From: Mesodorylaimus sp. YZB2_4
Taxonomy: Eukaryota; Nematoda; Enoplea; Dorylaimida; Dorylaimidae
Assembly (NCBI GenBank): GCA_030248295.1
Contig: JASANH010000965.1
Span: 62,001-126,000 of the forward strand
DNA: 64,000 nucleotides
Direction of reading: 5' to 3'
The position numbers and the translations under genes were made by a program. The notes below the pieces were generated by a model. The model made no database searches. It was not told the DNA's origin and saw only the letters and a program-made list of their open reading frames with translations. Below, piece by piece: positions 47,367 to 57,535 of the stretch; position 1 is the stretch's first letter; each line of letters opens with the position of its first letter.

Positions 47367-47939
47367 TTTCTGATTCTTTAAAATAAAAAGGCCAAGTTAT
47401 CTCAAGACACCAAAAAATGGGCAGCAGCAGCCAGAAGGAATGCTAGAGCAACAAGACGGCAAAAGTAGAGAACGTGGTGCGACTTGGAACATTTCCTGCG
47501 CACACCTCGAGGTCATGTGACTGCGGATGGCGGGGCGACCAATGGGAAAAGAGAACATAAATCGGTGCGATTCCTGGCATGTGGCAAGTTTTGTGGGTGC
47601 TGATAGCGTGAATATATTCAGTCCTTATCAGAAAACAAAAACTAACGGCTCGAAAATAATCTAAATTTGGTCGTAAGAGGTCTGAACGCGATTACATGGT
47701 TCCTGTAGTGTCTGTGCTGGTAAGCACGTTGACCAGATGGTCCTGACTGACAGCATTATTTTGATCGGACGCGTGAACGAACAACAAGTGCAAAAATGAT
47801 TGGCTGAGATTTTCATGCGGAAGCAAAGGTTCCGTTTGCACTTTTCCCAAGAGCCAACAGGCAAGACTGGCACGTGAACACTCGCTCGACAAGCATCAGC
47901 GGTCTGAAGCCACAACATCTCATCACATCATCACATCTT

Positions 47940-48899
47940 TCATTTGCGAGTTTTCTTCGACGACTTGGCGGCGAACTCTGCCTGGGCTTCTTGGTAGGTG
48001 GGCGACGATTCGGTTATGTTTTGGGCGATGTAGTAGGCCAGCGGCGAGGGGTACTTGGCCTTGCAACGTTTGATCACGTTTTTCAGCAAGGCTGGTGGGG
48101 CGTTTGGGAAAGAAGAAGCCAGAGTCTGCTTGACCATCGCCCATCGTCGTTCACGCCAATCTTTGCGAAAACGCTCGAGAGGAGTCGGTTGAACTTTCTT
48201 TAAAGCGTAGACAGCAGCTTCGACCAGTTTGATCAAGTAGCTGAACACGCCCAAGATCAAGACCGCGCCCCATTCGGCCGGCTGCTTGGCGTAGTACTTT
48301 TCGGGGAAGACCTCTCCGTACAGAGTATACGTCAGGCCGACTGATTGCACAGCATTTTCGCTGGTGCAGAAGTAGGCGGTCAGGGCGATCAACCACGAGA
48401 TCGAGCTGACCGCAGCGCTGTACTTGCCCTTTTGCATCTTCATTTTCCACACATCCGGCCGATCGGTCGACCACCCAAAAGCGTTGACGATGCCATAGTT
48501 GGTCATGAACATGACGAAGTTGGCACCGGCGATTGCGAGAAACAGGACGGCCCAGGGAGAGACGATGCGGTTACAAAAATCTGTTTCCGCTCGCCTGAGA
48601 TTCATGACAGCGTGACACCTGCCGATTTCTTGCATGACAGGCGACAATTTGGTCATTGGTGGCAGACCCCAGAACTCATTCAGCTCTTCGTCGGTGACGT
48701 TGATGTGCGGCGTCGGATGCAGTATCATTATGTTCATGAACTGATCGACCGTCATCTTCTGCACCAACTGCGATTGCCTCGGGTTCGGGAATCGGTTAGA
48801 ACTAGCCTGGAAGTCGACTGGGATCACGAGCAGCACGACGATAGCGCAGGCCAGCATGTACGACATCACACTCAAGCAGACCACGAAGCACGCAGACAT
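47940..48899 (-). CDS. Four-helix membrane protein, family unknown
   Basis: An uninterrupted frame of 319 residues from the ATG at 48899. Hydrophobic segments at about 5-28, 114-134, 160-178 and 210-233 predict four membrane helices, with a roughly 85-residue loop between the first two. That loop holds HINVTDEELNEFWGLPP, with one N-glycosylation sequon. After the last helix a strongly basic tail of about 85 residues follows (LERFRKDWRERRWAMVK, ending SSKKTRK), suggesting it faces the cytosol. There are no introns, in contrast to its neighbour. I do not recognise the family. Confidence 0.75.
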   Translation of the reverse strand: MSACFVVCLSVMSYMLACAIVVLLVIPVDFQASSNRFPNPRQSQLVQKMTVDQFMNIMILHPTPHINVTDEELNEFWGLPPMTKLSPVMQEIGRCHAVMNLRRAETDFCNRIVSPWAVLFLAIAGANFVMFMTNYGIVNAFGWSTDRPDVWKMKMQKGKYSAAVSSISWLIALTAYFCTSENAVQSVGLTYTLYGEVFPEKYYAKQPAEWGAVLILGVFSYLIKLVEAAVYALKKVQPTPLERFRKDWRERRWAMVKQTLASSFPNAPPALLKNVIKRCKAKYPSPLAYYIAQNITESSPTYQEAQAEFAAKSSKKTRK

Positions 48900-50000
48900 G
48901 ATCAAGGATTGGCGATCGCCGAAATGCTAGATGGGAAGACGTAGAGAGGGAGCTGACTGCACGGTAGAAAGATGAGACAAATGGACTGGCAGCGCGCATC
49001 TGTCGCTACGTTCATACTGTACATTGCCAGCATCATCGAAATATCGATGTAGCTTGCGCAGATGGCGTGCAAGATGGTCTTGTTTACATTCTTTTGCGTC
49101 TCACCTCTGGAGCCTGCCGGGCGAGGCCAACACAGTATGGAGTTATCGTTGGGACAACTTCATACATATGTACTGTAGTTGACAAGTTGACCAGTTCAAC
49201 TGCGTTAGCGGCCCCTAATCAGAAAATTTGTTCAATGCCGCAAATAAAAACTGGTTCCTTTATCTGATCGTGAGTTCCCCTGGACAAGTGGGCCTAACCC
49301 ATGAGTGCGTGTGTCCTCAGGGAGCAGTGACCATCCCGAACCACAGACCATTGTCTCCTTCACCTGTCGCATCAGCGGCCACACACACTAGGCGCATACT
49401 CCTTGTTAGTGTCCGTCACTGAGTCGGCTATGCCAAGGAGCTGAAGCAGATATATGAGGGATGCAAAACAGGTGCACATAGTCCATTTTTTAATAATTGC
49501 CACCCCATGTTTATTGGATCGTAATTGCAGTCTATTAGGCAGTGTATACTTGTCTGTTGCCCGGCAAAATGATAAAGTTGCTGGCTCTTTCTCGCCAAGG
49601 ACACGTCGAATATTGGGAAGCCATTAGGGTCCCCACATATACCAGCCATGGTAAATTCAGAGTATTTTCCCATTTGTGAGCGGTAACATTTCGATCATAA
49701 AAGACAATGACTTAACGGGGCTTTGTAACCTCGAACTGTCCAGGTGAGATCTAAAGCCGTTTGTTCCTACTCTAATGAGCATTCCCACAGAAACCTGCGA
49801 TACGTACACATTTTCTGTAGGTAAAGGGTCACTACGGGGCACCATTCGTCGTCACTAGTCGCGCTAATTTCCTTTCGAGGCAGGAGATTTTATTGTTAGC
49901 TGTGATAAAGCTCAGTGGGAAGGGACGCTGAAGGGAACGGTTTATCGGACTCCCAGGTCAATGCCGATCCTTTCATTCCATATTATCTAAGCGTCCGTGC
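48900..50000. other. Intergenic
   Basis: Promoter side of the membrane protein gene. Two adjacent minus-strand open frames (49428-49673 and 49657-49845) overlap in different frames and have no recognised domain; they may be decayed sequence. Confidence 0.4.
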
Positions 50001-50252
50001 TCATTGAGCCCATATTAGCAGTGTCCATACAAACAGTGTTGGGATGAGGGCGAGGATCTTTTTTCGTTCCCTCGGCTCCGAAGCAGGCTCGTTTTTCAAG
50101 TAGGCGAGGGTTGGTGGTGGTTGCGGGGGACAGAGTGCGCTCGTCGGTCGGTTGGCAGCAATCGAAGTGAACTCAATTTCTGCATTGCTGCTTGCTAGTG
50201 ATAGATTTTCTTTATTAGTTTCCAAGCCAGTCCATTTGGCCGACGTCGTCAT
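50001..50252 (-). CDS. Putative 83-residue tail-anchored protein
   Basis: A single frame from the ATG at 50252 (MTTSAKWTGLETNKENLSLA). A hydrophilic, proline-containing body is followed by RERKK and a terminal hydrophobic segment ILALIPTLFVWTLLIWAQ. That arrangement is typical of carboxy-terminal membrane anchors. Its ATG lies about 276 bases from the ATG of the globin on the other strand, so they may share a bidirectional promoter. No family is recognised, and it could also be an exon of a larger gene. Confidence 0.4.
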   Translation of the reverse strand: MTTSAKWTGLETNKENLSLASSNAEIEFTSIAANRPTSALCPPQPPPTLAYLKNEPASEPRERKKILALIPTLFVWTLLIWAQ

Positions 50253-50528
50253 CGGTTGTTGGTCGGATTGTTAGTTAGGTACTCGCTCGTTTGCCTGCCC
50301 GCCCTTCTACGTCCCTCCTCTGTTCATAACCACATACTGTATGGACAGCCTGAACTCCTTCCATTCAAGCGGCTTGAGCAAGGAAAAGTCGAAAACCTAG
50401 CTAAATTGGCAACAAGAGACGCGAGGCGCATTTAGTCTTGGTACTATTCGTTCAGTACACTCTTCGTTTCTAGGAATCGACTCGTCAGAGAGAGTCTAGC
50501 AAGGGGCTTGGTCTTGACTAAACTGGAA

Positions 50529-51044
50529 ATGGATTTATTTACGAATGAGCAAAAGCGATGTCTAATTGAGAGTTGGCGAAGGGACGATTTTGATTGGTTA
50601 TACGATGTCGGCATTCGAGTATATTCGAAAATATTTGAATTAGCTCCCTCAGCCAAACAGTTATTCCCTTATGTGGTACAGTACGAATCGGAGGGACGTG
50701 ATTTTAAGGAGTCGAAAGAATTCCAAAATCAAGCTCTCCGTTTTGTTCAAGCTCTCGGAAAAGGAGTACTTAGTTTGGAAGATGAAAATGAGAAGATTGA
50801 ATTTGATAAATATTTGCATGATTTGGGTCGAAGGCATAGAAAATGGGAAAGTCGTGGTTTCATACCCGAGTACTGGAACATATTCGAGGTAGCAGTCACT
50901 CAGATCATGAGCGAGGAGACGTCCAAAGCAGAATTAGAGGGACGGGATAAAAGTGGGGAGAAAATTGAAGAGTTGTACGCCCTGTTGGCTAATTATATTA
51001 TGCTACGAATGAAAGAAGGCTTTCATGATTTGACGCCAGAGTGA
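50529..51044 (+). CDS. Globin
   Basis: Intronless, 171 residues from the ATG at 50529; an in-frame TTG seven codons upstream is not used. The fold signatures are in place: helix A CLIESW (residues 11-16), RVYSKIFELAPSAKQLFPY (helices B/C), helix E EFQNQALRFVQALGKGV, and helix F YLHDLGRRHRKW, with the proximal histidine at about 103. The LGRRHR stretch and overall spacing resemble neuroglobin-like and other invertebrate intracellular globins. By alignment to the FLDH of neuroglobin, the distal E7 position is Gln 68 rather than His, as in many invertebrate globins. There is no signal peptide, so it is cytosolic. A 20-residue acidic extension follows the H-helix region. Lack of introns, when most globins have two or three, suggests retrocopy origin or intron loss. 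Confidence 0.9.
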   Translation: MDLFTNEQKRCLIESWRRDDFDWLYDVGIRVYSKIFELAPSAKQLFPYVVQYESEGRDFKESKEFQNQALRFVQALGKGVLSLEDENEKIEFDKYLHDLGRRHRKWESRGFIPEYWNIFEVAVTQIMSEETSKAELEGRDKSGEKIEELYALLANYIMLRMKEGFHDLTPE

Positions 51045-52876
51045 ACCTTGTTAGTCTTATTTAGTATACCTGCCTACAGCCTGAGATGGTAGTACGTGAT
51101 TTCTGTGCCGTTCTGTTCATAGGTAATCTTGTGTGTGTTCAATGTGATATCGTAAAGCACCTACGTTGCATGCTGTGTCTTGTCGAGGAAGGCCAGTGTA
51201 AACATAGACCGTGTATGGTGGACTGGGTCGTCCGAATGTGGAGTGGCGTGATGGATATGTATGGATATCCTGCTCTCTTTGACTATGCCCTCATAAATAT
51301 GATGATCTGTCAATAATTTCCCCATGACAACACCCGCGAGGGCGTAAGGTTTTATTGATGATTGCCATCCGTGCTTGTTTTACCACATGCCATACTAGGC
51401 AGTTTGATAGGTGTAAATTTGATGTGATTCCACATCTAGGCCGGCTTTTCTCGTTCGATTTGGTTACGCTTCGCCTTCACGCTTTCCTCATTAGTAGGGT
51501 GAACAGTGATGATCTACGCGAGGATTCTCTGCCGTAATTTGAAATGCACAAAAGTATTGTAAGTCCATTTCGTAGTGGAAAACACAGAATTGCTGTTCTT
51601 TTTTAGACCTGAACGAGAAAAAATGTGCGTTCTCTTTCGTGACAGAAAAGCCGACACATAAGAAGCGAGTCCTGAAATAGGGCCTAAAATGCTATGGCAC
51701 GAGGGAATGGGGAGGAAAGAATGACGTTCGAGCAGAGTAGCGTGCTAAGTAAGCAGTAACGTGGTCCGTAATCCTCGTATTATGAGGTTTTTCGAGGGCA
51801 GGCGCCTACAAAATTCCCTCCGAGACCCACAATGCTATCATGGCTCTCTTTAGAAATGACTTTGGCCTAAATCCAACCTTTTTATGGGATGAATTCGAAA
51901 TGCAGATACTCGATCCATATTAGGTCGAAATTATGCTCACCACTCACTTGCATGAAATGGAGCCCTATGACAGGAACAGGAAGGAAAAGATCGATGTCGT
52001 AAGCAAAAACGGCTGGTCTATATCGAATGGCAAAGCGCGAAAAAGAGAGTTCAAAGAACCCGCTTCCATTTCCTTTATCGATTTTCCAAGATGGCAGTAC
52101 TGACCCAAGGACAGATAAAGCCAAGTTCTGCCTCTAGGTAGAATTGGTAGTGCGAAAGTACATCATCTTGTATAGTATATCCTGTGGGTGGCTTGCATTG
52201 ATTCACAGTGTTTCAAGTGATGTGGCTCCCACGAGTCCAGTATACCGGGAAAGTGTTATAAAGAGGGAAGGAAAATAAACGGATTAACCCATCGATTTTT
52301 TCCTGGTCACAGCTCCTACTCGATGTCGAACGACCCAGAGGAATGACCCTGAGCAGGTTTTCGCACATACTGTGACATGCTTGTCAGTTTACATACATTC
52401 GATTCTTTGCCGCCACCCTTCGAGTTCACTCTGTCTGGGAAAAAACCTGGTGGGGGCACCAGCTATTTGCTCTAATTCCTAAGATACACTGTAAGGGAAG
52501 GCTTCTTTGATGATGTTATCTACGTAGACTCATAAAAAGAGCATGGGCACCTTCCACAATGTCACTCGATGCCTCTGGCGCAATAGTGCCGATGCAATTA
52601 GCTGATGGAAGTGGCATATATGAGACACGAATTCATAGTTTAACATAATCGATAGATATTTGTGATGACATAGGAAAAGTAAACGTTAGGCTGTTACTTT
52701 ATTGAGTTCATCGCATAGGCAGCCGTAACTGATCGTGAGTCGGCTCAGCTTCTGGACAGCCAAAGTGAAAACTTCTATGCCAGCTTACCTGGCTCTAACT
52801 CGTAAGCTTTCTCTCGGACTTGATCGAGTAATCTATCATATGCTGGCTTGACCCTGAGCTATTATTGCACTAAAGC
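51045..52876. other. Intergenic between globin and channel genes
   Basis: No gene recognised. A plus-strand AATAAA occurs near 52275, too far downstream to assign to the globin with confidence. Confidence 0.4.
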
Positions 52877-54631
52877 ATGGCTCTAGCCCGCTTGCTATCC
52901 AGACCTCTCAATCGAGTCTCCAATCTCGTCCATTCGAAGACGAAAGTAATCAAGCTCCTGATATGGACCACAGGAACCGCTGTTCTTTCATCTTTCGCCT
53001 TCCGCGACTTCCTGGCCATATTCAGAGACTACGTGGACAACAATGTGGCTACTCACATATCCGTCTCGAGCGATATCCCAACTCGTCCATCCGATATCAC
53101 AGTATGCATACCGTACTACAGCCAGACGTTGTCTAAGGTAGCAAAGCACACATTTCTGTTTGTTCAGTCAGAAGGCATTAATCGATCGATCATTGAGAAT
53201 TGTATGGAGTGTCAGGCATTGGAGGCTCATTCCTGGGACGTGTGGGCTGGTTTCAATAAGGACACCCAAATGACCCAGGATGAGTGGGAATATGGCAATT
53301 GGCTAGCGGGTAAATTTGTTAGGAAGTTACTCGAGGACAGTGGAAATGTATCTGGCCATATAGTGCTAGAAAAGGCCAACTTTAATTGGAATCAACCTTT
53401 TCTGGATGCAGTATGGCTATATTTGAATTGCATCCATTTGCAAGACCTAACTTTCTTGTACCCGACAGATCGCACCATTGAATGCGCCTACAATGATTGG
53501 TGTCTGTGGTCCGATTTTCCAGAAAGCACAACCCGCGCCACTCTAGATCGATTGCAAGACTTGTCACTTCGAGCTTTTCACACTTATTTCAAAGCGTCTT
53601 CGGTTTTCAGCGGGCTCCAAAACGACGATTTGAAACACAATGAGCAAAATCTTTCAAGCCGGAATGGGTTGACCATAAAAGGGAATAGCCTTTGTTTTCC
53701 TTTGCTGGCCAACGCGACCAAGGAGACATTCGAATTCATCAGCGTCAGTGGGGACCCCGCCTTGCCTCCTTGGAGGCGAGTCAAGGAACCTGTGTTTCAA
53801 CTGTGGGCTGACGACTCAGTTCTGTACACTATAGCATCTAACCTTGATGCTCTATATTACACCAATTTGATGGCATCAGTGCGCGCAGCCCGCGTAGAAT
53901 ATGTCAGCCTGGCTTATTCCATTGAGGCGAAGGTGACCGAAGGAAGACCAACTGGATGTAACACGGATCCCTCATCATCAGCCCTCTGCCTAGCAAAGAA
54001 GCAAATGATCGATGCTATGCAGCTGTGCCAATGTATTCCATTCACATACAGGAGTCTGGATCACGAAGGACAACTACCGCATTGTAATAGCACGCTGTAT
54101 CAAAAATGCAAAAGTGATTTGCTTGAAAAGTTAAGCGAGCACGCGCAAAAGTGCGATGACAAATGCCAGCATACATTCTATCAGTGGAGGCAGCATTCCC
54201 AGATTACAGAACAGAATGACACTCGTCTTGTGTTCCAAGTATCGATTAGACCAAGGAGAGGAAAGCCTTATGTAGAATTTACAGTGACTCGAAAGAGTAC
54301 CGCGGAACAGTTTGTGTCTCAAATTGGTGGATTGGTCAATTTCTATCTTGGGTTTAGTGGGTTGTCTATTTGCGCTTTCGCGATTTTCTGTATTGATCTA
54401 ATCCAGGAATGGAGAGCACAGTTCACAAAACAGCCGAATACTGATCACGAGGGTACAGAGTCCATGGCAATGAGTAATGCTAGTTCATGTGATGCGAACT
54501 TTGCCTCGATGAAGTCTGATATTGCAACAGTGCAGCAGCTAATGGATATTGAAAATAGACTGGAGAAAAGATTGCGTCAGATCGAGCTAAAGTTGGATTG
54601 TATTTTGGCAGGTACCACGCTGAATAAGTGA
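52877..54631 (+). CDS. DEG/ENaC-family sodium channel subunit
   Basis: Single exon, 584 residues. Membrane helix 1 lies at about 27-50 (KLLIWTTGTAVLSSFAFRDF). The large extracellular part has several sequons and the cysteine-rich block LCLAKKQMIDAMQLCQCIPF, then HCNSTLYQKC. Helix 2 is preceded by AEQFVSQIGGLVNFYLGFSG; GFS at 492-494 aligns with the GxS selectivity filter. The first cytosolic segment is short and I did not see a convincing HG gating motif. The tail ends in a predicted coiled coil at about 552-578 (MDIENRLEKRLRQIELKL), unusual for the family and possibly used in assembly. Function is inferred: a trimeric, amiloride-type cation channel subunit at the plasma membrane. A decayed copy lies 1.2 kb downstream. 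Confidence 0.9.
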   Translation: MALARLLSRPLNRVSNLVHSKTKVIKLLIWTTGTAVLSSFAFRDFLAIFRDYVDNNVATHISVSSDIPTRPSDITVCIPYYSQTLSKVAKHTFLFVQSEGINRSIIENCMECQALEAHSWDVWAGFNKDTQMTQDEWEYGNWLAGKFVRKLLEDSGNVSGHIVLEKANFNWNQPFLDAVWLYLNCIHLQDLTFLYPTDRTIECAYNDWCLWSDFPESTTRATLDRLQDLSLRAFHTYFKASSVFSGLQNDDLKHNEQNLSSRNGLTIKGNSLCFPLLANATKETFEFISVSGDPALPPWRRVKEPVFQLWADDSVLYTIASNLDALYYTNLMASVRAARVEYVSLAYSIEAKVTEGRPTGCNTDPSSSALCLAKKQMIDAMQLCQCIPFTYRSLDHEGQLPHCNSTLYQKCKSDLLEKLSEHAQKCDDKCQHTFYQWRQHSQITEQNDTRLVFQVSIRPRRGKPYVEFTVTRKSTAEQFVSQIGGLVNFYLGFSGLSICAFAIFCIDLIQEWRAQFTKQPNTDHEGTESMAMSNASSCDANFASMKSDIATVQQLMDIENRLEKRLRQIELKLDCILAGTTLNK

Positions 54632-54699
54632 AATGTGCGTTCAAAAGGGGGGGGGCAGCAAGGTTTTTATAAACTTGTGTTGCTTGTAGCGAGGTGCTC

Positions 54700-55200
54700 G
54701 GTTAAGTTCAAACACCCGGGTGCACTCGCGCTGGCCTTGCACACCTGGCTCTGGGCGACTCACCAGGTAGTGGCGAGTGGCGGACGTCGGACGAGAAGAG
54801 AGGCAGGAAAGTAGTTCAGGAAGACCAGTCGGGAAGGTCCCTCCCTTCTCGCCCAGGTGTTCAACCCGTGCAGACAGGCGTGGGAGCGAGTCTCGCGACT
54901 ACACCTGACCTGGAAACATCAACCCGAGGGGTTGACGTCCCAGCCAGGGGAGAGTATCGATTACTCTATACCACTCGCCATGGCCTGCCCGGTAGGGGTT
55001 ACAGGTTCCGGCGCAGGATGCCCTCCCGTGGAGGCGCTCCTACTGGAGACACGCAGAGGAAAGCTGCTGAGAGAGCTGGTCACCTGACGACCCCGCTTAT
55101 AATATCATGACTGCTGGTCTGCTATAGGCAAAACGGGTTGGAAGTCTCGCGGGGAACTGGGGCGAGACGGGGCCCAACCAACAAAAATTTTAAAAAACAA
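54700..55200 (+). repeat. SINE family B copy 4 with the family A tail
   Basis: The core at about 54890-54990 is the plus-oriented B sequence. It is followed by 'gaggcgctcctactggagac', 'atatcatgactgctgg' and 'ggggaactgggg', the same tail as the family A element at 25.06-25.21 kb, then 'caacaaaaattttaaaaaac'. It sits between the intact and the dead channel genes. Confidence 0.8.
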
Positions 55201-55803
55201 TCAAATGCGTCATGCAATTTAAAAATCCGGCTAATCCTTGCTGCATATGCTTATCTTTGGTTCAATCACTAATTAAATCATTTTTTCCAAGATGACCAAC
55301 CGGATTCTCCAAAAAGTGCTTCCACTTTGCATAGCACGATAATTTACTAGCCTGCTGAAAATTCTGCTTTCTTGAGAAGTCGCTTTTTGTCATTTATGTG
55401 CGGTGCAAAATCTACTGTCCCGTGAATTTTCTAAATGAGGTCTGATGATTATGGTCATACCGACACTATTCGTTCAAACAGCCCGATCGTGTCTCTTGCT
55501 AGGCATAACCAGAAAAGCCTAAGTTACTGAAACCATCGATTTCCATTTCGTTTAAGTCTAATGTGAGAAATGTAATTCTGTAGAGTCCAACCATCAGCAG
55601 GTCGCGGAATGAACGTCAGTAAATCTATGTACTGGATTTGTATTCCGACTACCCACACTAGTTAAACAAACCATTCGCCTGTTTCCATCGCTCAAGCATA
55701 TCTTGAACTGGAAAACTATGATCTCGTCTGTGTATCCTCTCGCGACGCGAAAACTGTTTCTCTGCGTCATTGCGGACCAAATTATCTGAAACTTACGATT
55801 TGA

Positions 55804-57530
55804 ATGGTCTGTCTGGTCATTCTGACGGCTTTTACTCTGCGGGACTTTCTAGCCTTATTTACCGAATGCGAGGGCAAAAATGTGGCCACTTATGTGTCCG
55901 ACTCGAACGACCCACCAACCCGGCCCCCGAGTATGACTGTTTATAGTCCATACTACAGTGGTACATTGGCCAAAATCTCAGAACGTGTCCTGCGAGATAC
56001 TCGATTAGCATCGGCTAATCGATCGAGTGATTTGAATGACTGCATAGAATGCGAGGCTTTGAAGAATCACTCGTGGGATGTCTGGATCAACGAATCCTCA
56101 TTTAAGCCATCGTGGTTCACACGCGACGCAGATGGCGAGAACTAATTAGGGGCTCAGTTCATCGAAAGAATGCTCCAGGAAGACGATCCCCTCGATGCTC
56201 TTCTCCTCTATAAGTCAAGTTTCAATTGGAACCAACCCATTTTGGATGCTGTTTGGAAATATCTAAGCTGAATGCATTTCCGGGATATTGCTTACCTACG
56301 CTATAAGAATGCCACTTCCCAGTATTCGTACAAGTCCGCTTGTCCCAGATACAAGGCATTTACAAACCCTGTACCAAGTCAGGTTATTGATCGATTATTG
56401 CAGCTAAGACTAGCCGCTTTCGATATGTATCTTAGCGTGCATCTGAACTACGAACTTGGAGTTGATGGGGAAGACATTATTTGGAAGAAGGCTGAACTAT
56501 CGAAACGAGAAGGCCTGAGTATAGTGGCCAACTCGCTCTGCTTTCCATTGCTCTAACACGACAACACTGAAAGGTTTGTATTGTCCCCTGTAATATGGGA
56601 CAAGGTACCTCCACCTTGGAAGGCGAACTCCCAGGACGGGCCTATTTCAAGTATGGCCTGATGACACTCCCATGTATGATGCCCCACGATTTCGAGTCCC
56701 TTTACCAAACCAGTGCCGCCTCATTAAAGGATGTGTCTTACGAAGAAGTTAGCTTAGCCTATGCTGTCGACACGGGAGTGATGGAAAATAGACTATGCTA
56801 TGCTATGAAGACTATCAGTCTATAGCCTATCAGAGTATTAGACTATCAGACTATAGCCATGCTATGAAGACTATCAGTCATCATTCGCTCGTTGAATAGC
56901 CAGGCTGCAAGTGCATGACACAACTGCACTGTGTCAGTGTTTGCCAGTCGTGTACAGACATCTCGGCAAAACGGGTGAGTTGCCTTACTGCAATAGCACA
57001 ATGTATGAAAAGTGCAGAAATAAACTGGTCGTCAGACTTCGGGCTCATCAACAAAAATGCAATGACAGATGTCGATACACGTTATACAAATGGATATTGT
57101 ATGCTGCGTCCAAGTATAGGGACGACAAGCGGATTGAATTCGTGGTAAAGGTCGTGCCCCTGACAAGACACCCGTCTATGCAAGTCAAGATCACATTGAA
57201 GAACACGGCCGAACAATTCATATCCCAAATTGGAGGATTGGTCAATTTCTATCTCGGAATCAGTGGCTTGTCCGTCTGTGCTTTTGTGATTCTATTCGAG
57301 ATTGGCTTATTTCAAAAGATTGCAATACCGAGCAGGGTAGTATCGAGAGTAGAGACTCTGCTACGAGTCATACGTCTGAATCGAAGTCCCAGCAGGAGCT
57401 CCAGGTCAGACAACTCGAGTTCAACGTCGATCATATGGTGACAAGTACGCATGTCGATTGTGCACCACTACAAAAATTTTTAGATCTAGAAATCAAAACT
57501 GAGCAAAGAGTCAAAGCGATAGAAAAAAAT
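55804..57530 (+). pseudogene. Dead tandem copy of the DEG/ENaC channel
   Basis: It follows the intact gene at 52877-54631 along nearly its whole length: LRDFLALFTECEGKNVATYV, PSMTVYSPYYSGTLAK, SSFNWNQPILDAVWKYLS, TALCQCLPVVYRHLGKTGEL, YCNSTMYEKC, AEQFISQIGGLVNFYLGISG. In-frame stops interrupt it near 56143 (where the intact copy has Trp), 56269 (Cys in the intact copy) and 56554, with frameshifts around 56.6-56.9 kb. A 59-base local duplication near 56800-56879 adds further disruption. The coiled-coil tail is recognisable out of frame at about 57440-57535. Both copies lack introns, so the duplication followed intron loss. Confidence 0.9.
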
Positions 57531-57535
57531 TGGAT

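Noticed and set aside
49428-49845. Two overlapping minus-strand frames that could be one frameshifted protein
   Set aside because: No recognisable domain and no way to tell a frameshifted gene from chance.
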